This document shows, piece after piece, positions 1-10,178 of a stretch of DNA of 64,000 bases. The stretch's first letter is position 1. Each line of letters starts with the position of its first letter. Below the pieces are notes generated by a model. The model was not told where the DNA came from. It made no database searches and was given only the letters and a program-made list of their open reading frames with translations. The DNA comes from Begonia masoniana. Taxonomy: Eukaryota > Streptophyta > Magnoliopsida > Cucurbitales > Begoniaceae. The stretch is from assembly GCA_022432975.1 (NCBI GenBank), contig CM039503.1, forward strand, positions 51,687,259-51,751,258, in the 5' to 3' direction. Position numbers and translations under genes: made by a program.

Positions 1-326
1 AAATGCAATTTCTTCAGACTTTCGATCGTCCATATCTATTGCATTACCCGAATAAACCTTTGTTCGAGGTCTTTACCTTGAACCAGATTACAGATTCAAA
101 GATCATTATTGCTTTATTTTAACAGCTCTCATTTCATGCATATTTCCTTTTCATCTTTGACAAAAAAAGCATTTGTTGTCTCTTAACAATTTTCCATCGA
201 AAAAGTTGAAAAATCGGTCATATCAATGTATGTACGTATAACTATATCTTTCGCAATATCTAAAACGAAACAAAGTGACATATTCTTGCGAAAGAAACAA
301 AGTACAAAAGTGATCGAAGAAATTAC

Positions 327-854
327 CTGACTCCAGGATTGTATGGGCAGCATGAAATGGAATTCTAGCAAACACATCACTCCCGGGAAACATCATCCAC
401 GTTTTCTCGTTGGAATCGTGGTTTCCACATGTTCGACATATCTCCTTCACCAATGGTTTTGATTCAGCTCCCCCAATCTCCTTCATTATTGATTCAAAAG
501 GTGGTGGAATGCTAGTTTTTGTTGTCTTAGCTCTCCTCCTTAGAGCAGTCAGAGCTTCCCTGTTCCCATTTCTTAGTCTATCGTTTTCCACTAGCTGTAT
601 ATTTTACACAAAACATTAATCGAATCAGTAATTCCCATTTTCATAAATTCAACACAATTTTTTCAGTAAACACAAATAGTTGAAATTTAAGAAATCTAAA
701 AATTATAAGCTGTAAATCAATTTACACATATTCCCGGCAATTTTAGTTCAAATTGTTTTAGGATTGCTACCTCTTTCCGGGCTACAAGAAGATGCTCGGC
801 TTCAATTTCTAGCTCGACTAAACTCTGTTTAAGTTGCTGCATGGTCGCATCCAT
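327..854 (-). CDS. PDRG1-like (p53/DNA damage-regulated protein family), 5' exons only
   Basis: Two exons are visible: 854-771 (28 codons, from ATG at 854) and 594-327 (89 codons plus one base), with a GT donor at 770-769, an AG acceptor before 594 and a GT donor at 326-325. The product starts MDATMQQLKQSLVELEIEAE, a helical segment, followed by RNGNREALTALRRR, a CRTCG zinc-like pair and WMMFPGSDVFARIPFHAAHT. This pattern matches the plant family annotated as p53/DNA damage-regulated protein (Arabidopsis At3g15351, from memory). The family resembles animal PDRG1, a prefoldin-like subunit of the R2TP/prefoldin-like chaperone complex; that role is transferred by homology. No exon for the C-terminal helix is seen in 1-326, so it should lie left of the window. 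The family call is firm; the plant function is not established here. Confidence 0.78.
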
Positions 855-1403
855 TTTCAATTTCTACCCTGATTCACACCTAATGGTACAAAGAACACAG
901 ATATAACTCGAAGAAAACTCAAAAAACAATACAGAAAAGTGGACATCAACAGTCAACACCTAAAAAAATCAGTTTTTAATGAACGGCCCAAAATGGAGGA
1001 AACAGCAAAACAACGGAGAAATCGCTTTTCCTTTTAAAATCTCAACCAAGAATGATAATGATACGTATAGAAAATACCCAAGAAAAAATTTCCGCGGCCG
1101 CGGGTTTTAGAGTTGATAAATAATGATCACCGACACCGGCGGAGCTCCGGTGGAGGACTTGGCGTTTTAGAGCAAAAAATTGATTCAGCCTAAAGATGAG
1201 GAACTTAACCAGATATTAAGTTATCAAATTGGGCCTTTTCTCTTAAAGCCCATTTAACAAAGTCCCATTATTGGTACAAGCCCATTATCTGTTTATTCAT
1301 TTTTTTTAATAATTCAAAAGTTGTTTTTTTTTTAAAACCAATTTGTATGACTTGCTATTTTATTTTATTTTTTTATTTTTTTCTGTTTGTAGAACATTTA
1401 ACG
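855..1403. other. Upstream region of the PDRG1-like gene
   Basis: No coding sequence is seen. A short GC-rich patch with a CGCGGCCGCGG core lies near 1093-1103 and is followed by more CG-rich DNA to about 1160. It could mark the transcription start of the minus-strand gene at 854, possibly with an untranslated first exon. Beyond about 1260 the DNA is T-rich. Confidence 0.4.
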
Positions 1404-2601
1404 TAGGAGTGTGCAAAACCGATTTCGGTTCGGTTTTGGGGAAGAATCGAACTGAACCGATCGGTTTCGGTTTCGGATTTACCAAACCGAAATCGGTCTT
1501 TTAACATACCAAAAATTTAAAAAAAAGTTTCCAAAATTTAAATAATGTAAATTTAAATTGGAGGAGATAAAAAACAATTAGATATATAGTCAAATATAAA
1601 TAAAATAAAAAAACTTTCGGTTCAAAGCTCCAACTTTTCTGACTTCTAAGAGATTTATTCAAAGATATATCACTGCTAACCTCGATAGATATATGAACAG
1701 CCAAATCTAACTTTTCATTTATTAGTAAAACCAACCAGTAAAGTTTGTTTCCAAATACGAAGAGTTGTTCAAATACAAAGCTGCCATAAAAAGAAACAAT
1801 TAAAATCATCAAAACTGAAATGGTATTCGTTCGTAGAACAATTGGAATTGAAAACGCTGTTGTTTCAGGCAGCTGGAATCAAATGCATGGTCGCAGAAGA
1901 AAGAAAGATAGCAGTGTAATGGGTTATGAAGGCATAAACATTACTGTCACAGTGGGATGGCAAGTGGACCAACATTGACAAATAAACATTATGGAGTAAG
2001 TGGACCAACATTGACAAATAACTAGTCTCATTACTGTCTTTTTGATCAAATTAAGAAAGACCAAACATTATGGAGCAAGTTTGGGGGGGGGGGGGGGGGG
2101 GGGGGGGGGGAATAGAGGGCTTCATAGATCTTTGGAGATTTTGAATAACGTATAAATACTCGACTTGAAGTGCAATAATTGAACAAGGAAGCATAAGTGT
2201 CATCGTTTTGTCTCAAAGAGACTGTGAACATGTGAAAAACAAGGCAGACAGAACTAAAATGTTACAACTATTTCAAGTTTAATCGTTTGGACCTTCAGCT
2301 TTAATATGCGAAGGTCGCTAACAAACCTGAAACTGACCCTGATTCTCTTCTGAATTGTGCGTCTGTCCGTCTTCTCTATCAAACCCATTTCCCACGTTAA
2401 TAGAATTCAATAGTAGGCTGTCCGGTTCGGTTCGGTTTGTATCGGTTTTGACCGATCCAAACCGAAAACCGAACTAATTAAGCGGTTCTTACAAAATGAA
2501 ACCGAAGATTGGTTTTCAAATGGTCAAAACCGATCCGAACCGAACCTATTTCACCGGTTCCGGTTCGGTTCATCGGTTCTGGTTCGCTTTGCACACCCAT
2601 A
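1404..2601. mobile_element. Non-autonomous hAT element, 1198 bp
   Basis: The element is bounded by a perfect 8-bp duplication, atttaacg, at 1396-1403 and 2602-2609. It starts TAGGAGTGTGCAA, and the reverse complement of its right end reads TATGGGTGTGCAA, giving 13-bp terminal inverted repeats with two mismatches. Both termini are followed by CGGTTT/AACCGA-rich subterminal repeats, where hAT transposases usually bind. No transposase reading frame is present, so it needs a helper in trans. The interior has a duplicated block with the shared string aagtggaccaacattgac (near 1961 and 1998) and a 28-base G run. Confidence 0.9.
2083..2110 (+). repeat. Uninterrupted run of 28 G
   Basis: Twenty-eight consecutive G residues lie inside the hAT element. 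On either strand this could form intra- or intermolecular quadruplexes; the exact length may be a sequencing estimate. Confidence 0.85.
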
Positions 2602-2609
2602 ATTTAACG

Positions 2610-4383
2610 GCAATTCGTTTTTATAGACCAAGTCGAGCTTGGTCTCTATATGATAAAGTCGGGAGAAATTCGAAGATATATTTAGTTGAATAATCTCGTG
2701 TATTAAGATGGGGACACTGTGACTATGAGTTTAAATTTGTAGATAAATGTATTTAAATTAATTTCTTAACCTTCAAGTTTAAGTTTTTAGGAAAGAAATT
2801 GATATACATGTGAAAGAGACTGTTAAATAATTTATCAAAAAGTAATACTATATTTATTCTCTATTACTACTTTTTAATTATTACTGTGGCAAACATTGAT
2901 TTGTACAATTAATATAATTAGAGACTCGATCTGATTTTGCCCACCACATAAACCAATTATTGTTCTAATTTCTTAAGAATTGCGGTTCACGGTTTTGGTG
3001 GTCAAAAACTTGAAAACCAAACCGCATCATGGGTAAAAAATTCGACATGAAAACAAATAAAATTCGACCTAAAATAGAAAAACCTAGATCATACTCGAAA
3101 CCGGTTCCAAACTAAAACTCCGAAAACCCGACCCAAAACAATAGAAAATATAAATATTTTTTTTTTTAAATTTGGACCCTAATTGTGAACCACGGTTGGT
3201 TCCCGTTCTGGGGCATAATAGAATTGCGTCCACCCCTAAATATAATAAATTATTAATAATATAAATTAATATTTATCACGTTAAAATATAAAAATACAGT
3301 GTAATAGAGAGAAAACATAACATTGATTTTTTTTATCAAAACTGTATAAAACAAGAAAACATAACATTTTGATGTCATGCGTTAAAATGTATACGATAAG
3401 TCTAGTTTGGCTTGGTTAAGCGTAGGGGTGATTTTGGTCCGGTTTTTAAAAAATTTAGGACTGGACTACTAAATTCAGTTTTTAATTTTTTGCACCAATA
3501 AGCAAAAAAAATTTCCCAGAACTGGGGTCTCACTTCTGGTCCTCCCGTTTTTTTTTTAACAGCTGCACTATAACTATAAAGACAAAACAAATTTATCACT
3601 GTGCATATCGATATATCATTTTGTTTGATATGTTGAAGTTACCCAAGTTTGTGTTTTGTTAATCGAGTGGGATACTCAGATTAACTATAAAGACAGGGAA
3701 CAAAAGTGCTATGATATAAACATGTGACCAAAGATGAATCAAAAACTGAATCTTCAACTTTGTGGACTTTTGTTTTCTGTAATCTTCCAAAACAACAATG
3801 TCATTTGAAGACAGACAAAAGTTTAATCGACGATGAATAGAAGCTTAATGTTTGAAAGAGATAAAAAACAGCACAACATAATCATGTCAAGACACAAACA
3901 AAATTTCATGGGATGAAGAATATAACTTAAGAGTTGAAAGAAGAGTCAAAACCAGCAGAGGCCAAATTAAGAGAAATCAAACCACCACAAAAATGTCATT
4001 TGACAACATGTACCAAAGTATCTATAAAATACAGAAAAAAGAGAAAAATATGAATGCAGAAGTGAATATATTAAAAATAAATTGGCAGAGCAAACAAAAT
4101 GATCTATTTGTACCCATATGAAGAAAAGCTATCTTATGAAGATGAATGCAAGCAGATTGTCCACAAAAGAGGCAAATAAAGAGGGTATAACATAAAAACA
4201 GAGAGGAAAAACCTAAGCTTACTAAGAAAACGAGGAAAAATTACAGCAAATACATCCAGACAGATAATCTAACAAACATCTTCACAAATTACACAGCAAA
4301 CAAACACAGCAACTATAACACAATACAACATGCTGAAAAACAAATTCTAACAAAGCACAAACATATAATGAACATTAAACACA
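2610..4383. other. AT-rich intergenic DNA with transposon-end remnants
   Basis: No gene is recognised. From about 2975 to 3240 there is a degenerate block with ggttttggtgg near its left end and cacccctaa at its right end, like a worn hAT terminus. At 3423 the string TAGGGGTGATTTTGGTCC looks like a lone hAT left end without a partner. From 3600 to 4380 the DNA is A-rich and featureless. Confidence 0.4.
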
Positions 4384-4497
4384 AAGTGCTCTCGGTCAAC
4401 AGTTCCGAAGAGTCTCCCAAAAACAAAAAATGCAATCTAAAAGTGCTCTCGGTTAACAGTTCCGAAGAGTCTCCCAAAAACAGAAAATGCAATCTAA
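4384..4497 (+). repeat. 57-bp tandem duplication, two copies
   Basis: Two 57-bp units start at 4384 and 4441 (aagtgctctcgg...). They differ at very few positions (for example gtcaac/gttaac), so the duplication is fairly recent. The period is a multiple of three, which keeps frames open on both strands; this is not evidence of coding. Confidence 0.85.
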
Positions 4498-4588
4498 AAG
4501 TGGCACTATCAAACTTAAATTTTTTGGCAATGATAATCACTAATTTTTTGGCACTAACAGACTTAAATTATGATGCATTATCAACAAC

Positions 4589-4640
4589 TCCGTTGTAGTC
4601 TAGTTGGTCAAGATACTCGGCTATCACCCGAGAGACCCTG
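4589..4640 (+). pseudogene. Truncated tRNA-Glu pseudogene (5' half)
   Basis: The sequence starts TCCGTTGTAGTCTAG, passes through a D arm (AGTTGGTCAAGATACT) and an anticodon arm (CTCGG, loop CTATCAC, CCGAG), then breaks off after GAGACCC. This matches the acceptor 5' strand, D arm and anticodon arm of plant tRNA-Glu. The usual CTCTCAC loop is altered to CTATCAC, which changes the anticodon. The T arm and acceptor 3' strand are missing. It could be a decayed gene or a tRNA-derived retroposon head. Confidence 0.75.
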
Positions 4641-4674
4641 TAGCATTATTTGACTATTTCAATCTAACAGGGTC

Positions 4675-4705
4675 GGCACTCTCTCGGTGAAGCCGAGAGA
4701 GTGCC
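4675..4705 (+). repeat. Perfect 13-bp hairpin
   Basis: Arms GGCACTCTCTCGG (4675-4687) and CCGAGAGAGTGCC (4693-4705) are exactly complementary around a TGAAG loop. It lies 35 bp right of the tRNA-Glu fragment, and its CCGAGAGA string repeats part of that fragment's anticodon arm. Confidence 0.85.
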
Positions 4706-5027
4706 CCAAATGCCATAACAGAATCACGAGAAATCGAGATACAGAATCACGAGAGAGTCAAACCACAATAGGTATGAAAAGTGAGAGCAGAAAATACCTG
4801 TTGTGCGAACAGCGAGCCGGCGAGAGCGACTGGGAGAGACGGCGAGATACAGCTACGCACGGCGAGGGCGACTGGCGCGAGAGACACGGCGAGGCGAAGA
4901 AACAGGGAAGGCAGGAAGAAACAGGGAAGGCGAAGAAGTCTGTCGACTCGAAGAAGAGAAGTCTGTCGACTCGAAGAAGAGAAGTCTGTCGAGCGAAGAT
5001 TTAGACTTGAGAGTTCGATTTTTAGGG
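4706..5027 (+). other. GC-rich non-coding block with a 23-bp tandem repeat
   Basis: Overlapping frames are open here on both strands, but their products are Arg/Glu-rich and resemble no family. They arise from purine-rich, GC-rich sequence. A 23-bp unit (agtctgtcgactcgaagaag...) repeats about 2.4 times from 4937. The block may be the remains of an insertion; no gene is called. Confidence 0.4.
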
Positions 5028-5236
5028 CATGGGTGAGCACTGAGCAGCGGCCAGCTTAACGGTCCGGGCCGGTTCTACGAAAATTTTGTCACCAAACCCG
5101 AGAACCGAACTAATAACTGCGGTTCTTGAAAAAAAATCGAGGTCTATTATTTTTTAAGGCAAAACCGACCAGAATCGGACCAAAAGACTCGGTTCTGGTC
5201 CGATTCTCGATTCTGGTAGGTTCTTGCTCACCCCTA
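5028..5236. mobile_element. Short hAT-type MITE, about 209 bp
   Basis: The left end reads CATGGGTGAGCA and the right end TGCTCACCCCTA, so 10 or more bases are inverted and complementary. Between them are CGGTTCT-rich subterminal repeats like those of the other short hAT elements in the window. No clean 8-bp target duplication is seen, so the exact ends are provisional. It lies about 150 bp upstream of the PPR gene's transcribed region. Confidence 0.6.
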
Positions 5237-5391
5237 GTTAAGGTTAAGCGTAGTAAATTCCCATTGGGCCTACCTCTAGAGACCTTGGACTTCTGATTGG
5301 GGCCTCGTCTCTCGTCTCTCGTCTCTCGTCTCTCGTCTCTCTCGTCGGTTCCAGTCAAGAATTTCTCAATCTTTCGTGACTCCATCATTCC
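5237..5391 (+). promoter_or_regulatory. Probable core promoter/5' leader of the PPR gene with pyrimidine repeats
   Basis: Repeats of gtctctc (about 5307-5345) form a pyrimidine patch of the kind common just upstream of plant transcription starts. No convincing TATA box is seen. The leader continues into the upstream ORF at 5392. Confidence 0.4.
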
Positions 5392-5466
5392 ATGGTGGAA
5401 TCAAATGAAAATGCTGCTGAAAAGGATTTTCTAAGAGCTCCCAAGTATTCGGAAAATCAATTTTGA
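5392..5466 (+). promoter_or_regulatory. Upstream ORF (24 codons) overlapping the PPR start codon
   Basis: ATG at 5392 opens a 24-codon frame ending in TGA at 5464-5466. The last A of the stop is the first A of the PPR start ATG (TGATG overlap). If the messenger begins upstream of 5392, ribosomes would meet this frame first, and the overlap could favour reinitiation or lower expression. The transcript start is not known. Confidence 0.45.
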
Positions 5467-7757
5467 TGGCCGTCAGTTCTTATTCTAAGTGTCAAACTCT
5501 GGGGGTTTCTGTTAGACAGTTCTTCAGCCTCGTCTCTCATTTTCAGTCTCAGCCTTCTTCCGCAGTGAGGTGAATGCTTCCCAATTTCAAACTTCTTCTT
5601 CTTCTTCTTTTTCCCTTCAATTTTCTTGTTCTTACCTAATTTTCATAACTCAGGTGTTTTTGTTCTCGCCGAAGTAATGAGACCGATAAACTCAGTTGCA
5701 TTGAGAAACCTAAATCATCGACCAAAACCAAAAGGGCAAAATCGATGGCTAGGATCATCAACTCCAAAGCCTGGTCAAGTGATATCGAGTCGTCTCTATC
5801 GTCTCTCTCGCCTTCGCTGTCGAAAACGACTGTGCTCCAAACTCTGAGCTTCATTAAGGATCCGTCCAAAGCTTCTCAGTTCTTTAAATGGACGCAAAAA
5901 ATGGGTTATATTCACGAATCTCAATCCTACTTTGCAATGCTAGAACTCTTAGGCCGTGCTCGAAATCTTAATTCTGCTAGAAATTTCCTTTTTTCCATTG
6001 AAAAAGCTTCTCAAGGCGCTGTTAAGCTTGAGGCCCGCTTCTTTGATAGCTTGATTAGAAATTATAGCAGAGCTGGTCTGTTTCAAGAGTCTATTAAGCT
6101 TTTTGGGACAATGAAATCGCTTGGTATTTCACCTTCGGTTATTTCATTCAATAGTCTCTTATCAATTTTGCTTAAACGTGGTAGGACTACTATGGCTAAG
6201 TGTCTGTACGATGAAATGCTTGGAACTTATGGGGTCACTCCTGACACGTACACTTTTAATACTTTGATAAATGGGTTTTGTATGAACCGCATGATTGATG
6301 AAGGTTATAGGTTTTTCAGGGAAATGTCCTGCTTTAAATGTGATCCTGATGTTGTTACATATAATACACTTGTTGATGGGTTATGCAGAGCAGGAAAGGT
6401 TGGCATTGCACAGAATGTGGTGAAGGGAATGAAAAGGAAAAACTCTGATTTGAATCCTAATGTTGTCACTTACACTACTTTGATTAGAGGTTTTTGTGCA
6501 AAGCGTGAGATTGATGGGGCTTTAGATGTTTTTCAAGAAATGGTTGATCAAGGGTTAAAACCAAACAATGTTACCTATAATACTCTAGTTAAGGGGCTTT
6601 GCGAGGTGCAGAATTTTGAAAAGATTAAAGAGGTTTTAGAGTTGGGGGGAGGGGTTGCAGGATTTAGTCCAGACACTTGCACATTTAACATTTTAATGCA
6701 TGCTCAATGTGACTCAGGCAATTTAGATGAAGCACTCAAAATATTCGAGAATATGGTGAAGCTGAAAGTGAAGCCAGATTCAGCTACATATAGTGTTTTG
6801 ATTAGGAATTTGTGTGAAAAAAGGAATTATGATAGAGCAGAGACTTTAGTGGATGATTTATTGGAGAGAGAAATTTTGTTAAGTGATGTCGGATGTAAGC
6901 CTCTTGTTGCTGCATACAATCCCATATTTGAGTATTTATGTGGAAATGGAAAAACTGGGAAAGCTGAGAGAGTCTTTAGACAGCTGATGAAGAGGGGGAC
7001 ACAAGACCCTCCAACTTTCAAGACTTTGATCATGGGGCATTGCAAGGAAGGTACATTTGAATCTGGATATGAACTTCTTGTGCTAATGTTAAGAAGAGAT
7101 TTTTTACCTGATATGGAGATTTATGAAACTTTAATTGATGGATTGTTGCAGAAAGACAAGCCTTGTTTTGCTCATAAAACATTAGAGAAGATGTTGAAAA
7201 GCTCCTATCTTCCAAAATCATCAACTTTCCATTTTATACTTACAAAACTCATAGAAAAAGGATTTTCTTCGGAATCTGCTTGTCTTATACAGTTAATGAT
7301 AGACCAAAAAATTAGACAAAATGTCAACTCCTCAACATATTGTGTGAAGCTTCTTTTTAAAGCTGGAATGAGGGAGAAAGCGTTTCAAACTATTTGCTTG
7401 CTTTATGATAATGGCTACTCACTTAAGATGGAAGATTTGATTTCTAATCTCAGCAAAGAAAGGAAGTTTATAGACACTTGTAAACTGCTGCTATACTGTT
7501 TCGAGAAGAATGAATCTTTTGATATACATATTTGCAACGAAGTTATTATTGGTCTTTGTAAAATCAAGAAATTATCAGAAGCGTTTGGTTTGTACTATGA
7601 ATTGGTGGAGAGAGAAGTCCATGAACGGTTGACTTGTCAAAGTATTTTGGAAGTTTCTCTTAAGGCCTCTGGAAAAATGAAGGAAGCTGAGTTTGTTTCG
7701 AGGAGGTTGGAAAAATTTCATCTTCAAACTGGTTCTCTAAAGTTGCAGACTCTATAA
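5466..7757 (+). CDS. P-type pentatricopeptide repeat protein, organelle-targeted (At1g02060 type)
   Basis: Exons are 5466-5569 and 5654-7757, with a GT-AG intron of 84 bp. The junction codon AG|G keeps the frame, giving 735 residues. Starting at the internal ATG (5745) would lose the first 65 residues, which start MAVSSYSKCQTLGVSVRQFF and are Ser/Arg/Lys-rich with few acidic residues near the N-terminus, as in a chloroplast or mitochondrial transit peptide. From about residue 120 there are around a dozen 35-residue PPR motifs, with cores such as VVTYNTLVDGLCRAGK and NVTYNTLVKGLCE; no E, DYW or SMR domain follows. P-type PPRs bind organellar RNA and act in its processing, stability or translation; this one's target is unknown. 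The adjacent LAP6-type gene supports orthology with At1g02060. A copia element begins about 100 bp past the stop, so the 3' UTR is short or reads into it. Confidence 0.9.
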
Positions 7758-7859
7758 AAGTATGTATTCAATGCATTTTCTTTGCATAATTTCTATTTCT
7801 AGTCTTTATTAGTTCATATGCTTATTTTTTGTCTTGTAATTAACTTCATGAGAGATGTT

Positions 7860-8094
7860 TAAAGGCGTGTTTAGAAAATTTCTATATGTTCCAATTTATG
7901 AAGAGAAAGATGCTATTTATATGAATAACATTTTATTACATAGTGAACAACTTTCTTAAAATTTAAGGAGAGAAAAAAAAATAGGAAACAACTTTCCTAA
8001 TATTATTATAAAATAACATAAACAAATAATTAGGGAAACATAGCAGAAGTAACAGTAACATCTTACTGATAATATAAAAACACTTATTCTAACA
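7860..8094 (-). repeat. 3' LTR of copia A
   Basis: It matches the copy at 18145-18367 along its length, with scattered substitutions and small indels, so the insertion is not recent. The inner edge is fixed by the adjoining purine tract. Confidence 0.85.
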
Positions 8095-8150
8095 CTCCCC
8101 CTCAAGCCGAAATGTATAAATTGTATAATCCGAGCTTGATTACGAATCTT

Positions 8151-8459
8151 TCAAAGCTTGATCTGAAAAGCGACTTTGTTAACACATGTTGTTTGATTGC
8201 ACGTTGGAACATATACGATCTTAAGACTTTCATCCTCGACATTTTCCTTGATAAAGTGTCTGCTGATCTCAACATGTTTAACTTGAACATGATGGACCGG
8301 ATTATGAGCAATAGAGATAGCCACATTGTTATCACAATGTGCTAGTATTGGCTTTATATTTTCTAAGTTAAGCTCATCAAGGAGTAACCTCAACCAGATC
8401 CCTTCACAAACTCCTAATGCTAGTGACTGTAGCTCTGCCTCAGCGCTGCTTCTAGCCAC
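8151..8459 (-). pseudogene. RNase H end of copia A polyprotein
   Basis: A 102-codon frame reads ARSSAEAELQSLALGVCEGI, then CDNNVAISIAHNPVHH and KHVEISRHFIKE, the usual copia RNase H block that discriminates the element's end. The part just upstream in the polyprotein has been separated by the gypsy insertion, so the domain is split between here and about 13978. Non-functional. Confidence 0.88.
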
Positions 8460-8871
8460 AACAGCTTACTTCTTACTTCTCCATGTCACTAGATTTCCCC
8501 ATAGAAAAGAGCAATATCCCGAGGTAGACCGACAGTCATATGGTGACCCTGCCCAATCGACATTAGTGTAAATTTGAATGTGTCGGGTGATGTAGGTAGC
8601 GGAGAAGGAAGCCGTTGACATGGAAAGAAAGAGAGGAAGGAGGAAAAGAGGGAGAAGCCGTAGGAGGAGGAAGCATGAGAAGTGGAATTCTAGAGAGAAA
8701 AGTAGGGTTGGGAAATAGAAACCATTTCATTTATTCAATAATCATCATAATCTGTATTTCCAAGTTACAATACTAGAACTTAAATAGGCAAAATTAGGGC
8801 TAACCCTAAAAGATGAGAAATTAACTTTAATTGAAATAAATAAATAAAACATATAAATAATAAAACTAAAA

Positions 8872-9697
8872 GGGAAAAGTTCAATTTAGCTCCCAACGTA
8901 TGAGGTCAATGGTCATTTGGCCCCTAATGTTTATTTGTGACCCAATCAAACCCTATTGTATAAAACGTTTGCAATTCAAACCCTCCCGTCAATTTTTCAG
9001 TTAAATTTGACAGATGCCCTTTCAAAATTTCCAAACTACCCTCTCTCTCTCTCTCTCTCAAAACAGAGGCTCTGTTCCCAAACCATTGCTCCGTCCTTCC
9101 ATGGCAGATCCACTATAATATCATACTGTGGCTATTGGAGTTGTAGTCGTCCGTTTTCTTCCCTCACCGAACCTCTGTCGAGTCGAGGATTTAATTTCCG
9201 ATGGATCCGCCTGGAAAAATTAAGAAGGGAGCCGCCGGTAGAAAAGGAGCCGGTGCGAAGAAGAAGCCGGTTTCGAGCTCGGACAACGCTGGTCAGTGCT
9301 TTTAGAGTCTGCTTCTACGGTCACCATCGACGGTTTTCGAAATGAGATTTGTGCATAACCCCGAGCTTCTGGTTATTTTTCGACTTGGCTCTTTGTCGGC
9401 TTATTTATAGAAATTTGAGAATTCAAGTTGACTTATAAATTTGGTTATGCACTCTTTGGTTAAATTTCTGAAAAAATTGTGGAGTATTCCTGTCTGTGCT
9501 AGATGTACTGTAGTATTTATTCGGGTTAAATGTCGTTCTTCTCATCTGACTTGCGGTGATACTCGGCGAATTCTGTGGAGGGGATACTCGGCGAATTCTG
9601 AACGGCGGTGACGGTGTGCGACGGCACTTTCTGTCGGAGGGCGATGGTTCTTCGCTTCACGTGGGCTGCAGCTCAAGTAGAATAAAACAGAGCCTCT

Positions 9698-9731
<34 letters not shown>

Positions 9732-9903
9732 AAGGGTAGTTTGAGAATTTTGAAAGGGCATTTGTCAAATTTAACTGAAAAATTGACGGGAGGGTTTGAA
9801 TTGCAAACGTTTTATACGATAGGGTTTGATTGGGTAAAAAATAAACGTTATAGACCAAATGACCACTGACCCCATACGTTGAGGGCTAAATTGAACTTTT
9901 CTC
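8872..9903. mobile_element. Mutator-like element carrying a host gene fragment (Pack-MULE)
   Basis: The 9-bp duplications aaactaaaa (8863-8871, 9904-9912) are the length typical of Mutator transposition. The ends GGGAAAAGTTC and GAACTTTTCTC open inverted repeats of just over 200 bp (8872-9077 against 9686-9903), each including a CT/GA microsatellite and the palindrome CAGAGGCTCTGTT. The roughly 600-bp interior is more GC-rich than its surroundings and encodes no transposase; it contains an H2A-like start (9201-9305). The sister LTR at 13678-13972 lacks this insertion. Confidence 0.92.
9201..9305 (+). pseudogene. Captured histone H2A N-terminal fragment
   Basis: A 34-codon frame starts MDPPGKIKKGAAGRKGAGAK, continues KKPVSSSDNAG, and ends at a stop. 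Plant H2A proteins start in this way, with a basic G/K/R tail and KKKPVSRSVKAG leading to LQFPVGR. Similarity stops at the AG, where the histone fold would begin, so only the tail exon was captured. Three residues of the SRSVKAG junction are altered. The 70 bp upstream may be the captured 5' UTR. It probably makes no functional histone; a small chimeric transcript is possible. Confidence 0.8.
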
Positions 9904-10178
9904 AAACTAAAATGTCAAAGATGTCCTCATCAACTCTCCCGGGGTAGAAAAATCACCCAGTCAAGTTGACGGAACCCCAAGGCAACAAGCTGATCAATCA
10001 CCCAACCATAAGCTAAGCGGCTGAGCAACTTTCGTTCAGCGTCCATAAACTTGTGTAACCGGTGGCCTGGATCAAGAATCTTTCTGAACTGTTCTAGAAT
10101 CCGGCAAAGAAAGATCCTGATAACTTCAAAAAACTCCAGAAGGTCTGGATCTAAGTGCTGAAGTGTCTCTTTGGAAAT

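Larger units (their letters stand above)
8588..9932 (-). repeat. 3' LTR of gypsy A, interrupted by a MULE
   Basis: Identity with 13678-13972 resumes exactly on each side of 8872-9903. The intact LTR shows a single aaactaaaa, so it serves as the empty-site control for the MULE. Confidence 0.9.

Noticed and set aside
2970..3240. Possible hAT element with gaattgcg on both sides
   Set aside because: The right gaattgcg lies inside the presumed terminus (before tccacccct), so it is not a target duplication.
4687..5059. Several overlapping frames of 77-105 codons on both strands
   Set aside because: They are Arg/Glu/Ser-rich products of purine- and GC-rich sequence with a 23-bp repeat; no family match and no start or splice context.
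8956..9345. 129-codon frame inside the MULE
   Set aside because: It starts in the TIR and reads the captured H2A part in another frame; the H2A frame is 9201-9305.
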